DNA from: DAISKN01 sp963716925
GTDB taxonomy: Bacteria > Acidobacteriota > Vicinamibacteria > Marinacidobacterales > SMYC01
Assembly: GCA_963716925.1 (NCBI GenBank)
Contig: CAVQUX010000017.1
Span: 1 to 18,702, forward strand
Direction: 5' to 3'
DNA length: 18,702 nt
Shown: piece by piece, positions 1 to 7,630 of the stretch
How the letters are laid out: each line of letters opens with the position of its first letter
Position numbering within the stretch: position 1 is the first letter of the stretch
Notes under the pieces: generated by a model
Seen by the model: only the letters and a program-made list of their open reading frames with translations
Databases searched by the model: none
What the model was told of the DNA's origin: nothing
Translations under genes and position numbers: made by a program

Positions 1-1
1 G

Positions 2-365
2 AATGTATTGCTCGAGATGGGGAGGTTCAACGAAGAACTGGCGAAGGCCGGCATGCTGCTCGCGGGCGAGGGGCTCCATCCGAGCTCCAAGGGCGCCCGT
101 GTCCGGTTCTCGGGAGCGAAACGGACGGTGATCGACGGGCCTTTCGCCGAGACGAAGGAGCTCATCGCCGGCTTCTGGATCTGGCAGGTGAAATCGATGG
201 AAGAGGCGATCGAATGGGTCAAGCGTTGCCCCAACCCTCAGAGAACGGAAACGGACGTCGAAGATCCGGCCGGTTTTCGAGCTCGATGACTTCGGTCCCG
301 CAGTCACGCCGGAGCTGCGCGAGCAGGAGGAGCGCCTGCGCGCGCAATCGGCGGCGAAGAAGTAG
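2..365 (+). CDS. YCII/DGPF-family protein, 5' end outside window, frameshifted near 3' end
   Basis: The reading frame is already open at base 2, so the true start lies left of the window. The visible part has the family hallmarks: GEGLHPSSKGARVRFSG, the DGPFAETKELIAGFW motif (the DGPF signature) and a following EEAIEWVKRCPNP helix. After about base 257 the frame must shift by one base to continue with IRPVFELDDFGP, TPELREQEERLRAQ and a TAG at 363-365, which is the usual end of this family. Without the shift the frame stops at 289 with an unrelated tail. Either one extra base was inserted between about 240 and 258 or the assembly has an error. Members are small dimeric ferredoxin-like-fold proteins, often next to ECF sigma factors, with no settled biochemical role. 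Family assignment is firm; the intactness of the gene is not. Confidence 0.8.
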
Positions 366-462
366 AGGGGAGAACGACGTTCGACGTCCGGGGAGACGAC
401 CCGCCGGAGAATCCGGACGAGGCGGCCCACCCTGCTACGAGTGGCGCTCCCGGGTGCGCCCA

Positions 463-1026
463 CTACGCGAGTCGATAGACGTGAATGAGCCGGTCGTTCT
501 CGTCCTCCGACCGTGCCAGTCGCCGGTCGCTCGGGACATTGGTCGTCAGGTTGGCGATGAAGACCCCCTTGTTCAGCCAGTCGTACTTGCCTCGAGGCGC
601 CGTGAACTCGGGCGAGAGCCGGTACCTCGGGCGGCCGCCGGGCTCGTCGGCTCCGATCGAGAGTCCTTTGTTGTGAATGAGGAGGGTGATTCCGTCGTCG
701 GTCGAAAGCCGGTAGAGCGCGTCGATGACGGTGACGCCGTCGGGTCGGACTACGGGAAAGTCGCCTCCCCCAGGGACCACCACCCCCCGGATGTCCTGAC
801 CGACGAACTTGCCGCCGACGATCGGCCAGATCGATTTTCGCTGACCGTCCTTGCTTAGGGTCTCGGGGCCGGGCGCTTCCGGCCGGGAACAGGTCACGAC
901 CAGCTCCAGCACGAGCTCCAGGCGCGGAACGTCGAATTCCGGACTCGCCCAGCCGGGCGTCGCGGACGCGGCGGCTCGAACCCGGACCGCCCCGGCGGGC
1001 AGCATCAAGAGCTCTCGACGATTCAT
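463..1026 (-). CDS. DUF3237 (UPF0311) family protein, probably exported
   Basis: A 187-residue protein. The N terminus MNRRELLMLP with an Ala-rich stretch up to about residue 22 looks like a Tat-style or weak Sec signal. The rest fits DUF3237: the SIWPIVGGKFVGQDIRGVVV block (about residues 65-84), PGGGDFPVVRPDGVTVIDALY (acid and Arg positions of the family barrel), and a C-terminal KYDWLNKGVFIANLT block. The family has a small beta-barrel fold and no firmly assigned reaction; some members sit near aromatic or terpene degradation genes. The ATG is supported by AAGGA six bases upstream. It follows the amidohydrolase at 1046-2722 by 19 bases on the same strand, so the two are probably co-transcribed. 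It converges on the DGPF gene across about 97 bases in which I see no clear terminator. Confidence 0.85.
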   Translation of the reverse strand: MNRRELLMLPAGAVRVRAAASATPGWASPEFDVPRLELVLELVVTCSRPEAPGPETLSKDGQRKSIWPIVGGKFVGQDIRGVVVPGGGDFPVVRPDGVTVIDALYRLSTDDGITLLIHNKGLSIGADEPGGRPRYRLSPEFTAPRGKYDWLNKGVFIANLTTNVPSDRRLARSEDENDRLIHVYRLA

Positions 1027-1045
1027 ACCTGATCCTTTCCTCGAG

Positions 1046-2722
1046 TCATCGGGCCTCGTAAACGACCTCGCCTCCCACGATCGTGGCGATGGTCTCGATA
1101 GCGTGAACCTCCTCGGCAGAACGGCCGCGGGGATCCGCGGAGAGCACCGCGAAGTCGCCGAGCTTGCCGACCTCGATCGAGCCCTTCTCGTGATCTTCCG
1201 AATTGTTGCGCGCCGGCCAGAGCGTCCACATCGAAAGCGCCTCCTCGAGAGTCACCGATTCTCCGGGGGGCGCGGCGCCTCCCGCGGACTGCTCGGCGAT
1301 CATGTTCGCGATTCCCTGCATGGGATGGTAGTCGCCGCCTGGGCCGGCGGCGTCGAGCACCGCGATCGCCATCTCCTGAGCGACGAGCGTGCGATAGCGA
1401 TGAACCCTGCGGAAAGCGCCGGGGGCGGCGGTGGATCCTGGCTTCTGCCGCGGCGCCGTGATGCCGAGGGTCAGACCGAGCGACTTCGCCTGGCGGATCC
1501 GTTCATCGTCGACAGGCGTTCGATGGTCGATGCGGTGGCGGAGATCGCCTGGGGCGGCGGCTTTCGCCGCCTCGAGGCTCCTGACCGCGAGATCCCAGCC
1601 GCCCTCCGTCACCACGTGCAGGATCGCCTGAAGTCCGCCTCGCTGGCAGCTCACCAGAGCGTCGGTGAGCGTCTCCCCGGTCCATTTCAGATCCGTCAGG
1701 CTCTGCCCCATGTAATCGGAGCCGATGCCATCGACGAAGAACTTCACGCCCCCGAATCGGAACATCTCGCTGCCAAAGCCGGAACGCCAGCCGACGCGCA
1801 CGAGATCCCTCAAAGCCACGGCGTGGGGCACGACGGGATAAACGCGAAGCCTCGCGGGAAGACTGCCTTCCTCCTGCAACTCCTGAAGCGCCAGAAACTC
1901 GTTCGGCGCCGTATCCTGGATGGTGACGATCGTGGTGAGCCCCTTCGAAAGGAACCATGCCTTGAAGTGCCGGCGCATGGACTCTTTGTACTGGTCGACG
2001 GAGTAGCCCGGTCGAAAGTCCCAGACTTCGGTCGCCAACCCCGCCGGATGGCCGCTCGGGTCCCTGTGGATGAAGCTCCCCCTCCGCGGCGTGCCGTCGC
2101 TCTTCCAGGTCACGTTCTCTTCGCCGCCCGGTTCCCAGTATCCGGTCCGCTTCCATGCGTTGGTGTTCAGGATCGACGCGTGGATTCCCAGAATCACCAT
2201 CACCGGATGCTCCGCGGTCGCCTCATCGAGGTCGTGTCGGTTCAGCCAGCGCCTCTCGAGAACGTTGTCCGGAAAGTCGCTCGCGAGCGCCTGCAACAGC
2301 ACCCACTCGCCCCTGGGAACGCCGGCCGCGACGGAGCGAATCTTCGCGACCATCTCCGAGATGCTCTTCACGCCGCGAAGCGTCGGCTGGTGGTCGCCGA
2401 CCACGCAGGAGTCCTCGACGTGGCAATGGTTGTCCACGAATCCCGGGATGACCACGCGCCCGCCGGCGTCGAACTCGGGGGCGTTCGGTGCCTCCGCGCG
2501 CACGTCCCGTCGGTCACCCACCCGCACGATACGTCCGTTCCGAACGAGCGCCGCGGAGGCGGAGGGCCTGAGTGGATCCAACGTGATCAGGTCGGCATTC
2601 ACGAGCAGGAGGTCCCGGCCCGTCGTCACGGACGGGGCCGAAGGAGCCGCCTGGCTCCCCCATCGACTTGGTTCTCCAAGAAACGCGGCACCCAGGATGG
2701 CGCCAAACTCGCGTCTTTTCAC
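1046..2722 (-). CDS. YtcJ-like amidohydrolase (Amidohydro_3), probably exported
   Basis: A 558-residue metal-dependent hydrolase of the amidohydrolase superfamily. The N terminus MKRREFGAIL resembles a Tat signal. Then come the small beta domain (LLLVNADLITLDPLRPSASA), the metal-binding D97-N-H99-C-H101 motif, a Lys region GGVKFFVDG (K327) and a late His in HRIDH (H400). Family YtcJ proteins usually show H-x-IGD and RIEH near these places; here they read LHVVTEGG (H369) and RIDHRTP, so the active site is recognisable but divergent. The late Asp region is VLDAAGPGGDYHP. The C terminus returns to the beta domain (KGSIEVGKLGDFAVLSADP). The start is GTG with GAGGGG five bases upstream. It is first in a two-gene unit with the DUF3237 gene and divergent from the MFS gene. 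The reaction is hydrolysis of an amide or related bond; the substrate cannot be read from sequence. Confidence 0.88.
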   Translation of the reverse strand: MKRREFGAILGAAFLGEPSRWGSQAAPSAPSVTTGRDLLLVNADLITLDPLRPSASAALVRNGRIVRVGDRRDVRAEAPNAPEFDAGGRVVIPGFVDNHCHVEDSCVVGDHQPTLRGVKSISEMVAKIRSVAAGVPRGEWVLLQALASDFPDNVLERRWLNRHDLDEATAEHPVMVILGIHASILNTNAWKRTGYWEPGGEENVTWKSDGTPRRGSFIHRDPSGHPAGLATEVWDFRPGYSVDQYKESMRRHFKAWFLSKGLTTIVTIQDTAPNEFLALQELQEEGSLPARLRVYPVVPHAVALRDLVRVGWRSGFGSEMFRFGGVKFFVDGIGSDYMGQSLTDLKWTGETLTDALVSCQRGGLQAILHVVTEGGWDLAVRSLEAAKAAAPGDLRHRIDHRTPVDDERIRQAKSLGLTLGITAPRQKPGSTAAPGAFRRVHRYRTLVAQEMAIAVLDAAGPGGDYHPMQGIANMIAEQSAGGAAPPGESVTLEEALSMWTLWPARNNSEDHEKGSIEVGKLGDFAVLSADPRGRSAEEVHAIETIATIVGGEVVYEAR

Positions 2723-2976
2723 GATGGCCCCTCGATTGTGGACTGCATCACCACCCTCGTTTCACTCGAATCATTCCTACCGGCGCGAAGAGCGATGTGC
2801 GCATCGCGGCGACGCTGCCCCTGCGCGGTGCCCCCCGGCGAATTCTAACCGAAGCGATCCGGCGAACAGCCTGCAAGACGGACCCGTCGGACCTCGTTCC
2901 GAGAGCGGCGGGACGGAACGATGCCTGCGGGAAGGATGCGGTCGATTCGCCTTTCGGCATAAGCTGAGGCGCTCTC
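2723..2976. other. Divergent intergenic region between amidohydrolase and MFS genes
   Basis: About 250 bases separate two divergent starts, so promoters for both directions and any operator should lie here. The ribosome sites at its edges are visible: GAGGGG before the minus-strand GTG, and TGAGG at about 2964-2968 before the plus-strand GTG. I could not pick out convincing -35/-10 pairs or a clear inverted repeat. Open frames on both strands here show no family resemblance. Confidence 0.4.
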
Positions 2977-4236
2977 GTGGCGACTCAACCCGTTCGCGTT
3001 GGCAGAGTGCGCTGGGCCATGGTGGCCCTCCTCTTCCTCGCCACCGCCATCAACTACATCGATTGCGCCTCTCTCGGGGTCCTCGAGCCCATCCTGGCGG
3101 AGGCGATGGGCTGGACCGCCCTCGACTACGCCAACATCAATTTCTGGTTCCAGGTCGGCTACGCCATCGGATTCGTGGCCCAGGGGTGGTTCGTCGACAG
3201 GATTGGCGTGAAGCGCGCCTTCGCGCTCGCCGTTTGTCTCTGGAGCCTCGCGGCCGCAGCCCACGGTCTCGCGGCCACGGCCTCCGGCTTCATGATCTGC
3301 CGCTTCTTTCTCGGAATCACGGAAGCCGCGAACTTCCCGGCCTGCGTCAAGACCGCGCGCCTGTGGTTTCCTCCGGGAGAGCGCGCTCTCGCCGCCGGCA
3401 TCTTCAACGCGGGGGCCACGGTGGGCGCGATGCTCACGCCCGCGATCCTGCCCTCCTTGCTCCATGCCTGGGGCTGGCAGGCGGCGTTCTTCGCGACTTC
3501 GGCGCTCGGCTTCCTCTGGCTCGCGGTCTGGCTGAAGCGCTACCACGACCCCGAGGACCATCCGCACGTGAGCCCGGAGGAACTGGCGTACGTGCAAAAG
3601 GAAGCGGAGCCCGAGCCATCGGCCCTTCCGTACTCGCGCGTGGTCGGTCTTCGCGTCACCTGGGCTTTCACCATCGCCTACACGCTGACCGTGCCCGTGT
3701 TCTGGTTCTATCTGTTCTGGCTTCCCCCGTTTCTGAACCGGCAGTACCAGCTCGGCATCAGCCTCGACCAGATCGGCCTTCCTCTCATCGTCATTTATCT
3801 GAGCGCGGACCTGGGAGGGATCGCGGGCGGAGGTCTGTCCTCTTACTTCATCGCGCGCGGTACGGCGCCCGTCAAGGCGCGCCTCGTCGCGATGCTTCTC
3901 TCCGCCCTCTGCCTGAGCCCCATCGTCTTCGCTTCCCGCGCCGGGAGCCTGTGGATGGCCGTGGCCGCCCTCTCGATGGCCCTCGGCGCGCACCAATCCT
4001 GGATCACCAACATGTACGGCCTCCTCGCGGACGTGACTCCCCGGTCGATCCTGGCGTCGGTGTTCGGGTTCGGAAGCATGGTCGCCTCCGTGGGCGGGAT
4101 GTTCATGACCCAGATCGTGGGGTATGTTCTGACGGCGACGGACGAGAATTACGGAGTGCTCTTCACGCTCATCCCCGCAACGTACTGGGTGGCGCTCGCG
4201 TGGATGTACGGAATGGCGCCACGGGGGACGGAATAG
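2977..4236 (+). CDS. MFS transporter, ACS (anion:cation symporter) type
   Basis: A 419-residue, twelve-helix-type membrane carrier, close to the usual ACS length of about 430. Visible landmarks are the first helix with NYIDCASLGVL (residue 26 on), the loop between helices 2 and 3 (GWFVDRIGVKRAFAL, the MFS A-motif equivalent GxxxDRxGxKR), RFFLGITEAANFPA in helix 4, and FPPGERALAAGIFNAGATVGA in helix 5. ACS members import organic anions such as hexuronates, galactarate or aromatic acids by proton symport. The normally conserved Arg after the Asp of NYxDR is Cys (C30) here, which may change substrate binding. The GTG start has TGAGG upstream at good spacing; no better start is visible. Divergence from an exported amidohydrolase suggests import of a hydrolysis product, which is inference. 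Confidence 0.88.
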   Translation: MATQPVRVGRVRWAMVALLFLATAINYIDCASLGVLEPILAEAMGWTALDYANINFWFQVGYAIGFVAQGWFVDRIGVKRAFALAVCLWSLAAAAHGLAATASGFMICRFFLGITEAANFPACVKTARLWFPPGERALAAGIFNAGATVGAMLTPAILPSLLHAWGWQAAFFATSALGFLWLAVWLKRYHDPEDHPHVSPEELAYVQKEAEPEPSALPYSRVVGLRVTWAFTIAYTLTVPVFWFYLFWLPPFLNRQYQLGISLDQIGLPLIVIYLSADLGGIAGGGLSSYFIARGTAPVKARLVAMLLSALCLSPIVFASRAGSLWMAVAALSMALGAHQSWITNMYGLLADVTPRSILASVFGFGSMVASVGGMFMTQIVGYVLTATDENYGVLFTLIPATYWVALAWMYGMAPRGTE

Positions 4237-4284
4237 AGCATGGTTCTTCGGACCCTTCCGGTGCGGCGCGAGGGAGGCGCGGCG

Positions 4285-4404
4285 ATGAGAACGACGTTTC
4301 TGTGGACCGCCTCGATCGGCCTGCTGTCCGCGGGCGTCGCGGGCGCGCAATCGACGGAGCGCGCGGCCGAGGTGGTGAGTGTTTCGGGCCAGGGTCGACG
4401 CTAA
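4285..4404 (+). pseudogene. Short ORF with signal peptide; 5' remnant of an exported protein gene
   Basis: An ATG with a good GGGAGG ribosome site upstream opens a 39-residue frame. MRTTFLWTASIGLLSAG then VAGAQS is a clean Sec signal with an AxA-type cleavage site. The mature part lasts only about 18 residues (ERAAEVVSVSGQGRR) before TAA. The mature start faintly recalls FecR-domain proteins, but that is too short to rely on. It lies 48 bases after the MFS gene on the same strand, so it was probably the next gene of that unit, cut near 4395. The sequence beyond does not resume a recognisable protein in any frame on this strand. Confidence 0.5.
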
Positions 4405-4527
4405 CCGGTCACCGATTGTTCGCGGCCATGCTTCCGGGGTGTCCGGCGAGATCCTGTATCGCCCTATGACGATGCTGAGCAAGCTCACTGCATCATCCAT
4501 CTCGACCAGCGGGGTGGCCCAGCAGGT

Positions 4528-4650
4528 CTAGATGGGCGATGCGCCAGCCGTTGGCCGTTCTGCCCGACCCGTCGTCGAGGAGACGCCGCGAGTCACGAGG
4601 GCGCCGAAGGTCTGAATCACGGCCACCATGCCGGGGCGCAACCCCGCGTC
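4528..4650 (-). pseudogene. Decayed fragment resembling an IS91-type transposase
   Basis: Read on the minus strand from 4650, the frame encodes LRPGMVAVIQTFG followed by ALVTRGV. These two pieces resemble consecutive conserved stretches of IS91/IS801-type (Y2) transposases. The HPHLH-containing part that normally lies between them is missing. After that the frame degrades and stops at 4528; a neighbouring frame gives DDGSGRTANGWRIAHLDLL, which may be the continuation after a frameshift. No terminal sequences of an element are visible. It begins directly after the stop codon of the amidohydrolase at 4651. The assignment rests on short motif memory only and needs a profile search. Confidence 0.35.
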
Positions 4651-6387
4651 TTATCTTTCGAAGACCACATCACCCTGAAACAGGGTCATCTGGCACTGGA
4701 TCGTCTCGAGCTCCTCAGTCGGGATCTCGTAGAGGTTCTTGTCCCAGACGGCGATATCCGCGTACTTCCCCGGCTCGAGAGAGCCGATCTCGTCCTCGAG
4801 GAACATCTGGTGCGCGCTCCAGATGGTGTAGGAGCGAAGTGCGGTCCGGACGTCGACGGCTTCGTCACTTCCAAACGGGTCCTTGTCGTAGATCCCGAGT
4901 GCCGGCTTTCGCGCGACCGAAGCCCAGATGCCGAAGCGCGCGGGAAAAGGCGTCACGAAGAAATCCGACGCGCCCGCCCATCGGATGTTCTTCGCGACGA
5001 AGGTCTTGAACGGATTGAGGCGCTTCGACCGTTCGGGGCCGAAGTTGCCCGAGTAGGTGTCGCCGATCCACCACATGAAGGGGGCCGATGGCTCGGGATA
5101 GGCGGCATCGAACTCCACTTCCAGTCTCGCCATGGCGTCGATCGCGCGATCCGTCGGGATGTTGGCGTGGCTGATCCCGTGGCGCAGGCCCTTCTGCGGC
5201 CTTGCTTCGAGAGCCATCGCGTAGGAGTCGACTACCCAGTCGATGCCCCGGTCTCCAATGGAATGAACGCTCACGTGGAACCCCGCGTTGTGAAACATCT
5301 GGATCTGGCTTCTCAGCACGTCGGGATCGATCACGGGGTAGCCGTAGTTGCCTTCGTCGATTGACGTGTAGTCCTTGTTCCAGGGCTCGTAGAGCCATGC
5401 GGTCCGGGCGCCGCCGCTTCCGTCGATCACGAGCTTGATTCCGCCCGAGATCAGACGGTCGTCTCCCGTTGTCCGGTACGGCTTGGTGAAAGAGCCGATG
5501 CGCGTAGCGAGGGCTTCCGATTCTTCGAGCGTGTTTCCCCCCCGCCACAGGACGAACACCCGCACGGGGAGATTCCCGGCGGCGAGCGCCCTTTGATAGG
5601 CCTCCCACTGCGGCTCGAGAATGCCCGGATCCTTGAGCCCGGTCATCCCTTCCTTGTGGAACTCCTTCGCGATGTGCTCGATGCCTTTCTGGATCTGTTC
5701 GACCGAGGGCTCGGGGATGAGCCGGGTGACGAGACGCTGGGCCCTTTCCTTCAGGACACCGGTGGGGGTGCCGTCCGGATAGCGGTCGATGGTCCCGCCC
5801 GGAGGATTGGGCGTGTTCCTGTCGACGTGCGCGAGCTCGAGCGCGAGGCTGTTGGCGACGCCGTAGTGGCCCATGGTGTGCGTGAGCCACACCGGGTTCT
5901 CCCGTGAAAGAGGATCGAGATTGGAGGCGTAGATGTACCGCCGCTCATCGAGCTTTCCCTCGTCCCAGCCGCGGCCCTCCACCCACTCCCCCCCGGTTCT
6001 GCCTTCGACCTGTTCTTCCACGTCGTCGAGGACGTCTTTGATGCTCTTCACCTTGGGGTAGGAGAGGTCGGAGACCTCGAGCATGTTGGTTCCGCCTGCT
6101 GCGAAATGACAGTGGGCATCGAGAAGCCCGGGGGTGGCGGTGCGCCCCGTGAGATCGATGACGCGAGTGTGCTTTCCCGCGAGCCTTCGGATCTCGGCGT
6201 CGGTCCCAACGGCGAGGATCCGTCCGTTCTTGATGGCGAGCGCCTGGACGATTCGGTCCTCGGCATCGACTGTGATGACGTTTCCGTTGATGAGGATGGT
6301 GTCGGCGACGAGGACCTCGGGAATGCGTCCGCCGCAGCCGGCAAGGGCAAGGAAGCTCACCAAAACCGCAAGGCGTGTATTCGGCAT
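4651..6387 (-). CDS. YtcJ-like amidohydrolase (Amidohydro_3), lipoprotein
   Basis: A 578-residue amidohydrolase. The N terminus has a lipobox (LALAGC, Cys18, followed by Gly), so the mature enzyme is probably a membrane-anchored lipoprotein outside the cytoplasm. The catalytic set is complete and canonical for YtcJ-like proteins: D90-A-H92-C-H94, GGIKLVIDGSGG (K318), HSIGDRG (H375, D379), ISHAN (H407) and GASDFFVTP (D475). The C terminus ends with EIGSLEPGKYADIAVWDKN, the usual return to the beta domain. It is about the normal length. No strong ribosome site precedes the ATG; instead TATTAA sits eight bases upstream, as expected for a nearly leaderless transcript. It follows the MBL gene by 54 bases on the same strand. 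It is a distant paralogue of the amidohydrolase at 1046-2722, which has a less canonical active site. Substrate unknown. Confidence 0.92.
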   Translation of the reverse strand: MPNTRLAVLVSFLALAGCGGRIPEVLVADTILINGNVITVDAEDRIVQALAIKNGRILAVGTDAEIRRLAGKHTRVIDLTGRTATPGLLDAHCHFAAGGTNMLEVSDLSYPKVKSIKDVLDDVEEQVEGRTGGEWVEGRGWDEGKLDERRYIYASNLDPLSRENPVWLTHTMGHYGVANSLALELAHVDRNTPNPPGGTIDRYPDGTPTGVLKERAQRLVTRLIPEPSVEQIQKGIEHIAKEFHKEGMTGLKDPGILEPQWEAYQRALAAGNLPVRVFVLWRGGNTLEESEALATRIGSFTKPYRTTGDDRLISGGIKLVIDGSGGARTAWLYEPWNKDYTSIDEGNYGYPVIDPDVLRSQIQMFHNAGFHVSVHSIGDRGIDWVVDSYAMALEARPQKGLRHGISHANIPTDRAIDAMARLEVEFDAAYPEPSAPFMWWIGDTYSGNFGPERSKRLNPFKTFVAKNIRWAGASDFFVTPFPARFGIWASVARKPALGIYDKDPFGSDEAVDVRTALRSYTIWSAHQMFLEDEIGSLEPGKYADIAVWDKNLYEIPTEELETIQCQMTLFQGDVVFER

Positions 6388-6395
6388 GGTCGCTG

Positions 6396-6401
6396 TTAAT
6401 A
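6396..6401 (-). promoter_or_regulatory. Candidate -10 box (TATTAA) just upstream of the lipoprotein amidohydrolase
   Basis: On the minus strand the hexamer TATTAA ends eight bases before the ATG at 6387. There is no Shine-Dalgarno sequence between it and the start, and no good TTGACA-like hexamer 16-18 bases upstream. If used, transcription would start at or within a few bases of the ATG. It would serve as an internal promoter in the unit that begins with the small ORF and MBL gene. Confidence 0.25.
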
Positions 6402-6441
6402 GGCGTACGGCCGGAGGAGCATACCATCGGAGCGCGGCTCT

Positions 6442-7491
6442 CTAACGCCAGAGCGATAGCCCCGACCCGCCTTTGGTTCGGTCGCCCTGGCGCCCCTCGA
6501 GCAGCGGCACCGACGTCAGTATCGAGAACGGGCTGAAGCGGAAGAATCGACGCTGGTCCCCTTGGTCCATGCCAGTCACCTCGCCTTTCCGCACTCGCCG
6601 AAACGCCTCCAGCGCTCGCTCCAGGTTCGCCGGATCCGCCGAGATGGCGGCGTGGGCGGGAAGCAGTCGCCTCAGCGCGGGCGCGAGCGCGACGAGCCGG
6701 GTCATCGATCGGTCGTAGGCGTCGTAGTCCGTTTCGGGAACGAAGAGCCAGATGGTCCCGTCGTAGTAGGAGTCGCCGGTGAACAGCAGGCCGCGGTCCC
6801 GATCGAGGAGCGCCAGGGCATCGGGGGTGTGGCCGGGCACGTGGAGCACCTCGAGAGCGCGGCCACCGAGATCGATGCGGTCGCCGTCGGCGATGGTGCG
6901 GGTAGGCCGCCACGGACGGGTGTGGAACGCGGCCGTATCGGCGCCACTCGGGGGTTCGGAGCAGAAACTCGCCGGCGCGACCTCTCCTTCGAGCTCACTA
7001 TGAGGGAACCCGGCCTGATTCGCTTCGGTGTACGGGGTCGACACCGCCAGGATCCGGTCGAACTCGGCGTTGCCACCGACGTGATCGTAGTGGGTGTGGG
7101 AGTTGACGACGTCGACCGGGAGCGCGGTCAGCCGTTCGACCACGGGTCGGATCGGCACCAGGCCGATGCCGGTGTCGAACATCACGGCCCTCGTCGTCCC
7201 TGCGATCAGGTACGAGATCGCTTCCTGGAATTGCTTCGCCTCGACGAAGGCGTAGACGCCGTCCTCGACCCGGTAGACATCGAACCATTCGGTGGACTCG
7301 GCCACCCGTTGGAACGCGGTGTTCGCGGGCCGCGGAATCTGTTCACACCAGCGCCGGGCGTCCGGAACCGCGGGTGGCGAAGGCGGCGACTGCGGGCGCG
7401 CGAGCCCGACCGCGCACATCAGTGCGACGAGGGCGGGAAGTAAGCGGCAAGTTCTAGAGACGCTCGAGGACGAGCTTCCCGATTGCGACAT
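6442..7491 (-). CDS. MBL-fold metallo-hydrolase, exported
   Basis: A 349-residue metallo-beta-lactamase-fold protein. A signal-like hydrophobic stretch (LLPALVALMCAVGLA, residues 17-31) lies behind a Ser-rich start. The fold's metal ligands are all present: SHTHYDHVGG (H132, H134, D136, H137), HVPGHT (H221), FTGDSYYDG (D240) and LLPAHA (H280). The insert between the first and second motifs and the WLFVPETDYDAY segment are typical of generic MBL hydrolases of the lactonase/glyoxalase-like group, but the substrate is not evident. The ATG at 7491 has AAGGA five bases upstream and overlaps the end of the small ORF at 7454-7630 by 38 bases, which suggests translational coupling. A later ATG at residue 25 would remove most of the signal. 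The lipoprotein amidohydrolase follows 54 bases downstream. A role in opening lactones or esters for the neighbouring amidohydrolase is inference. Confidence 0.9.
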   Translation of the reverse strand: MSQSGSSSSSVSRTCRLLPALVALMCAVGLARPQSPPSPPAVPDARRWCEQIPRPANTAFQRVAESTEWFDVYRVEDGVYAFVEAKQFQEAISYLIAGTTRAVMFDTGIGLVPIRPVVERLTALPVDVVNSHTHYDHVGGNAEFDRILAVSTPYTEANQAGFPHSELEGEVAPASFCSEPPSGADTAAFHTRPWRPTRTIADGDRIDLGGRALEVLHVPGHTPDALALLDRDRGLLFTGDSYYDGTIWLFVPETDYDAYDRSMTRLVALAPALRRLLPAHAAISADPANLERALEAFRRVRKGEVTGMDQGDQRRFFRFSPFSILTSVPLLEGRQGDRTKGGSGLSLWR

Positions 7492-7630
7492 ACACGTCCT
7501 TCGGCGCCGACCCGCTGAAGGTGACGGCAGATTTCGCGAGCACTGGACTGGGGGTCCTCTGCGCTTGGGGGATGGCCACCGAAAACAGGACCGCCACGGC
7601 CGCCGACGGCAACGGAGAGTCTCTTCGCAT
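7454..7630 (-). CDS. Small exported protein of unknown function (58 residues)
   Basis: The frame begins at an ATG reading MRRDSPLP and carries a signal peptide (SAAVAVLFSVAIPQAQ). The remaining 35 or so residues end in DVYVAIGKLVLERL. I do not recognise a family. Support for expression: it runs into the MBL gene with a 38-base overlap that places the MBL ribosome site inside its coding sequence, and TATAAT lies nine bases before its ATG. The short mature part could instead mean that this is another 5' gene remnant. A longer frame upstream of the ATG (to 7696) has no signal-like features. Confidence 0.4.
   Translation of the reverse strand: MRRDSPLPSAAVAVLFSVAIPQAQRTPSPVLAKSAVTFSGSAPKDVYVAIGKLVLERL

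Noticed and set aside
366..462. Terminator between the convergent DGPF and DUF3237 genes
   Set aside because: Only short imperfect inverted repeats (GTCCGG/CCGGAC with a long loop) and no T-run.
851..2848. A 665-codon open frame on the plus strand opposite the first amidohydrolase
   Set aside because: Arg/Pro/Ala-rich composition without any domain, fully antisense to a gene with clear motifs; a GC-rich shadow.
2845..4500. A 551-codon minus-strand open frame across the MFS gene
   Set aside because: No domain, and the plus strand encodes a clear twelve-helix carrier. Its N-terminal piece beyond 4404 was considered as part of the IS91 scrap but shows no motif.
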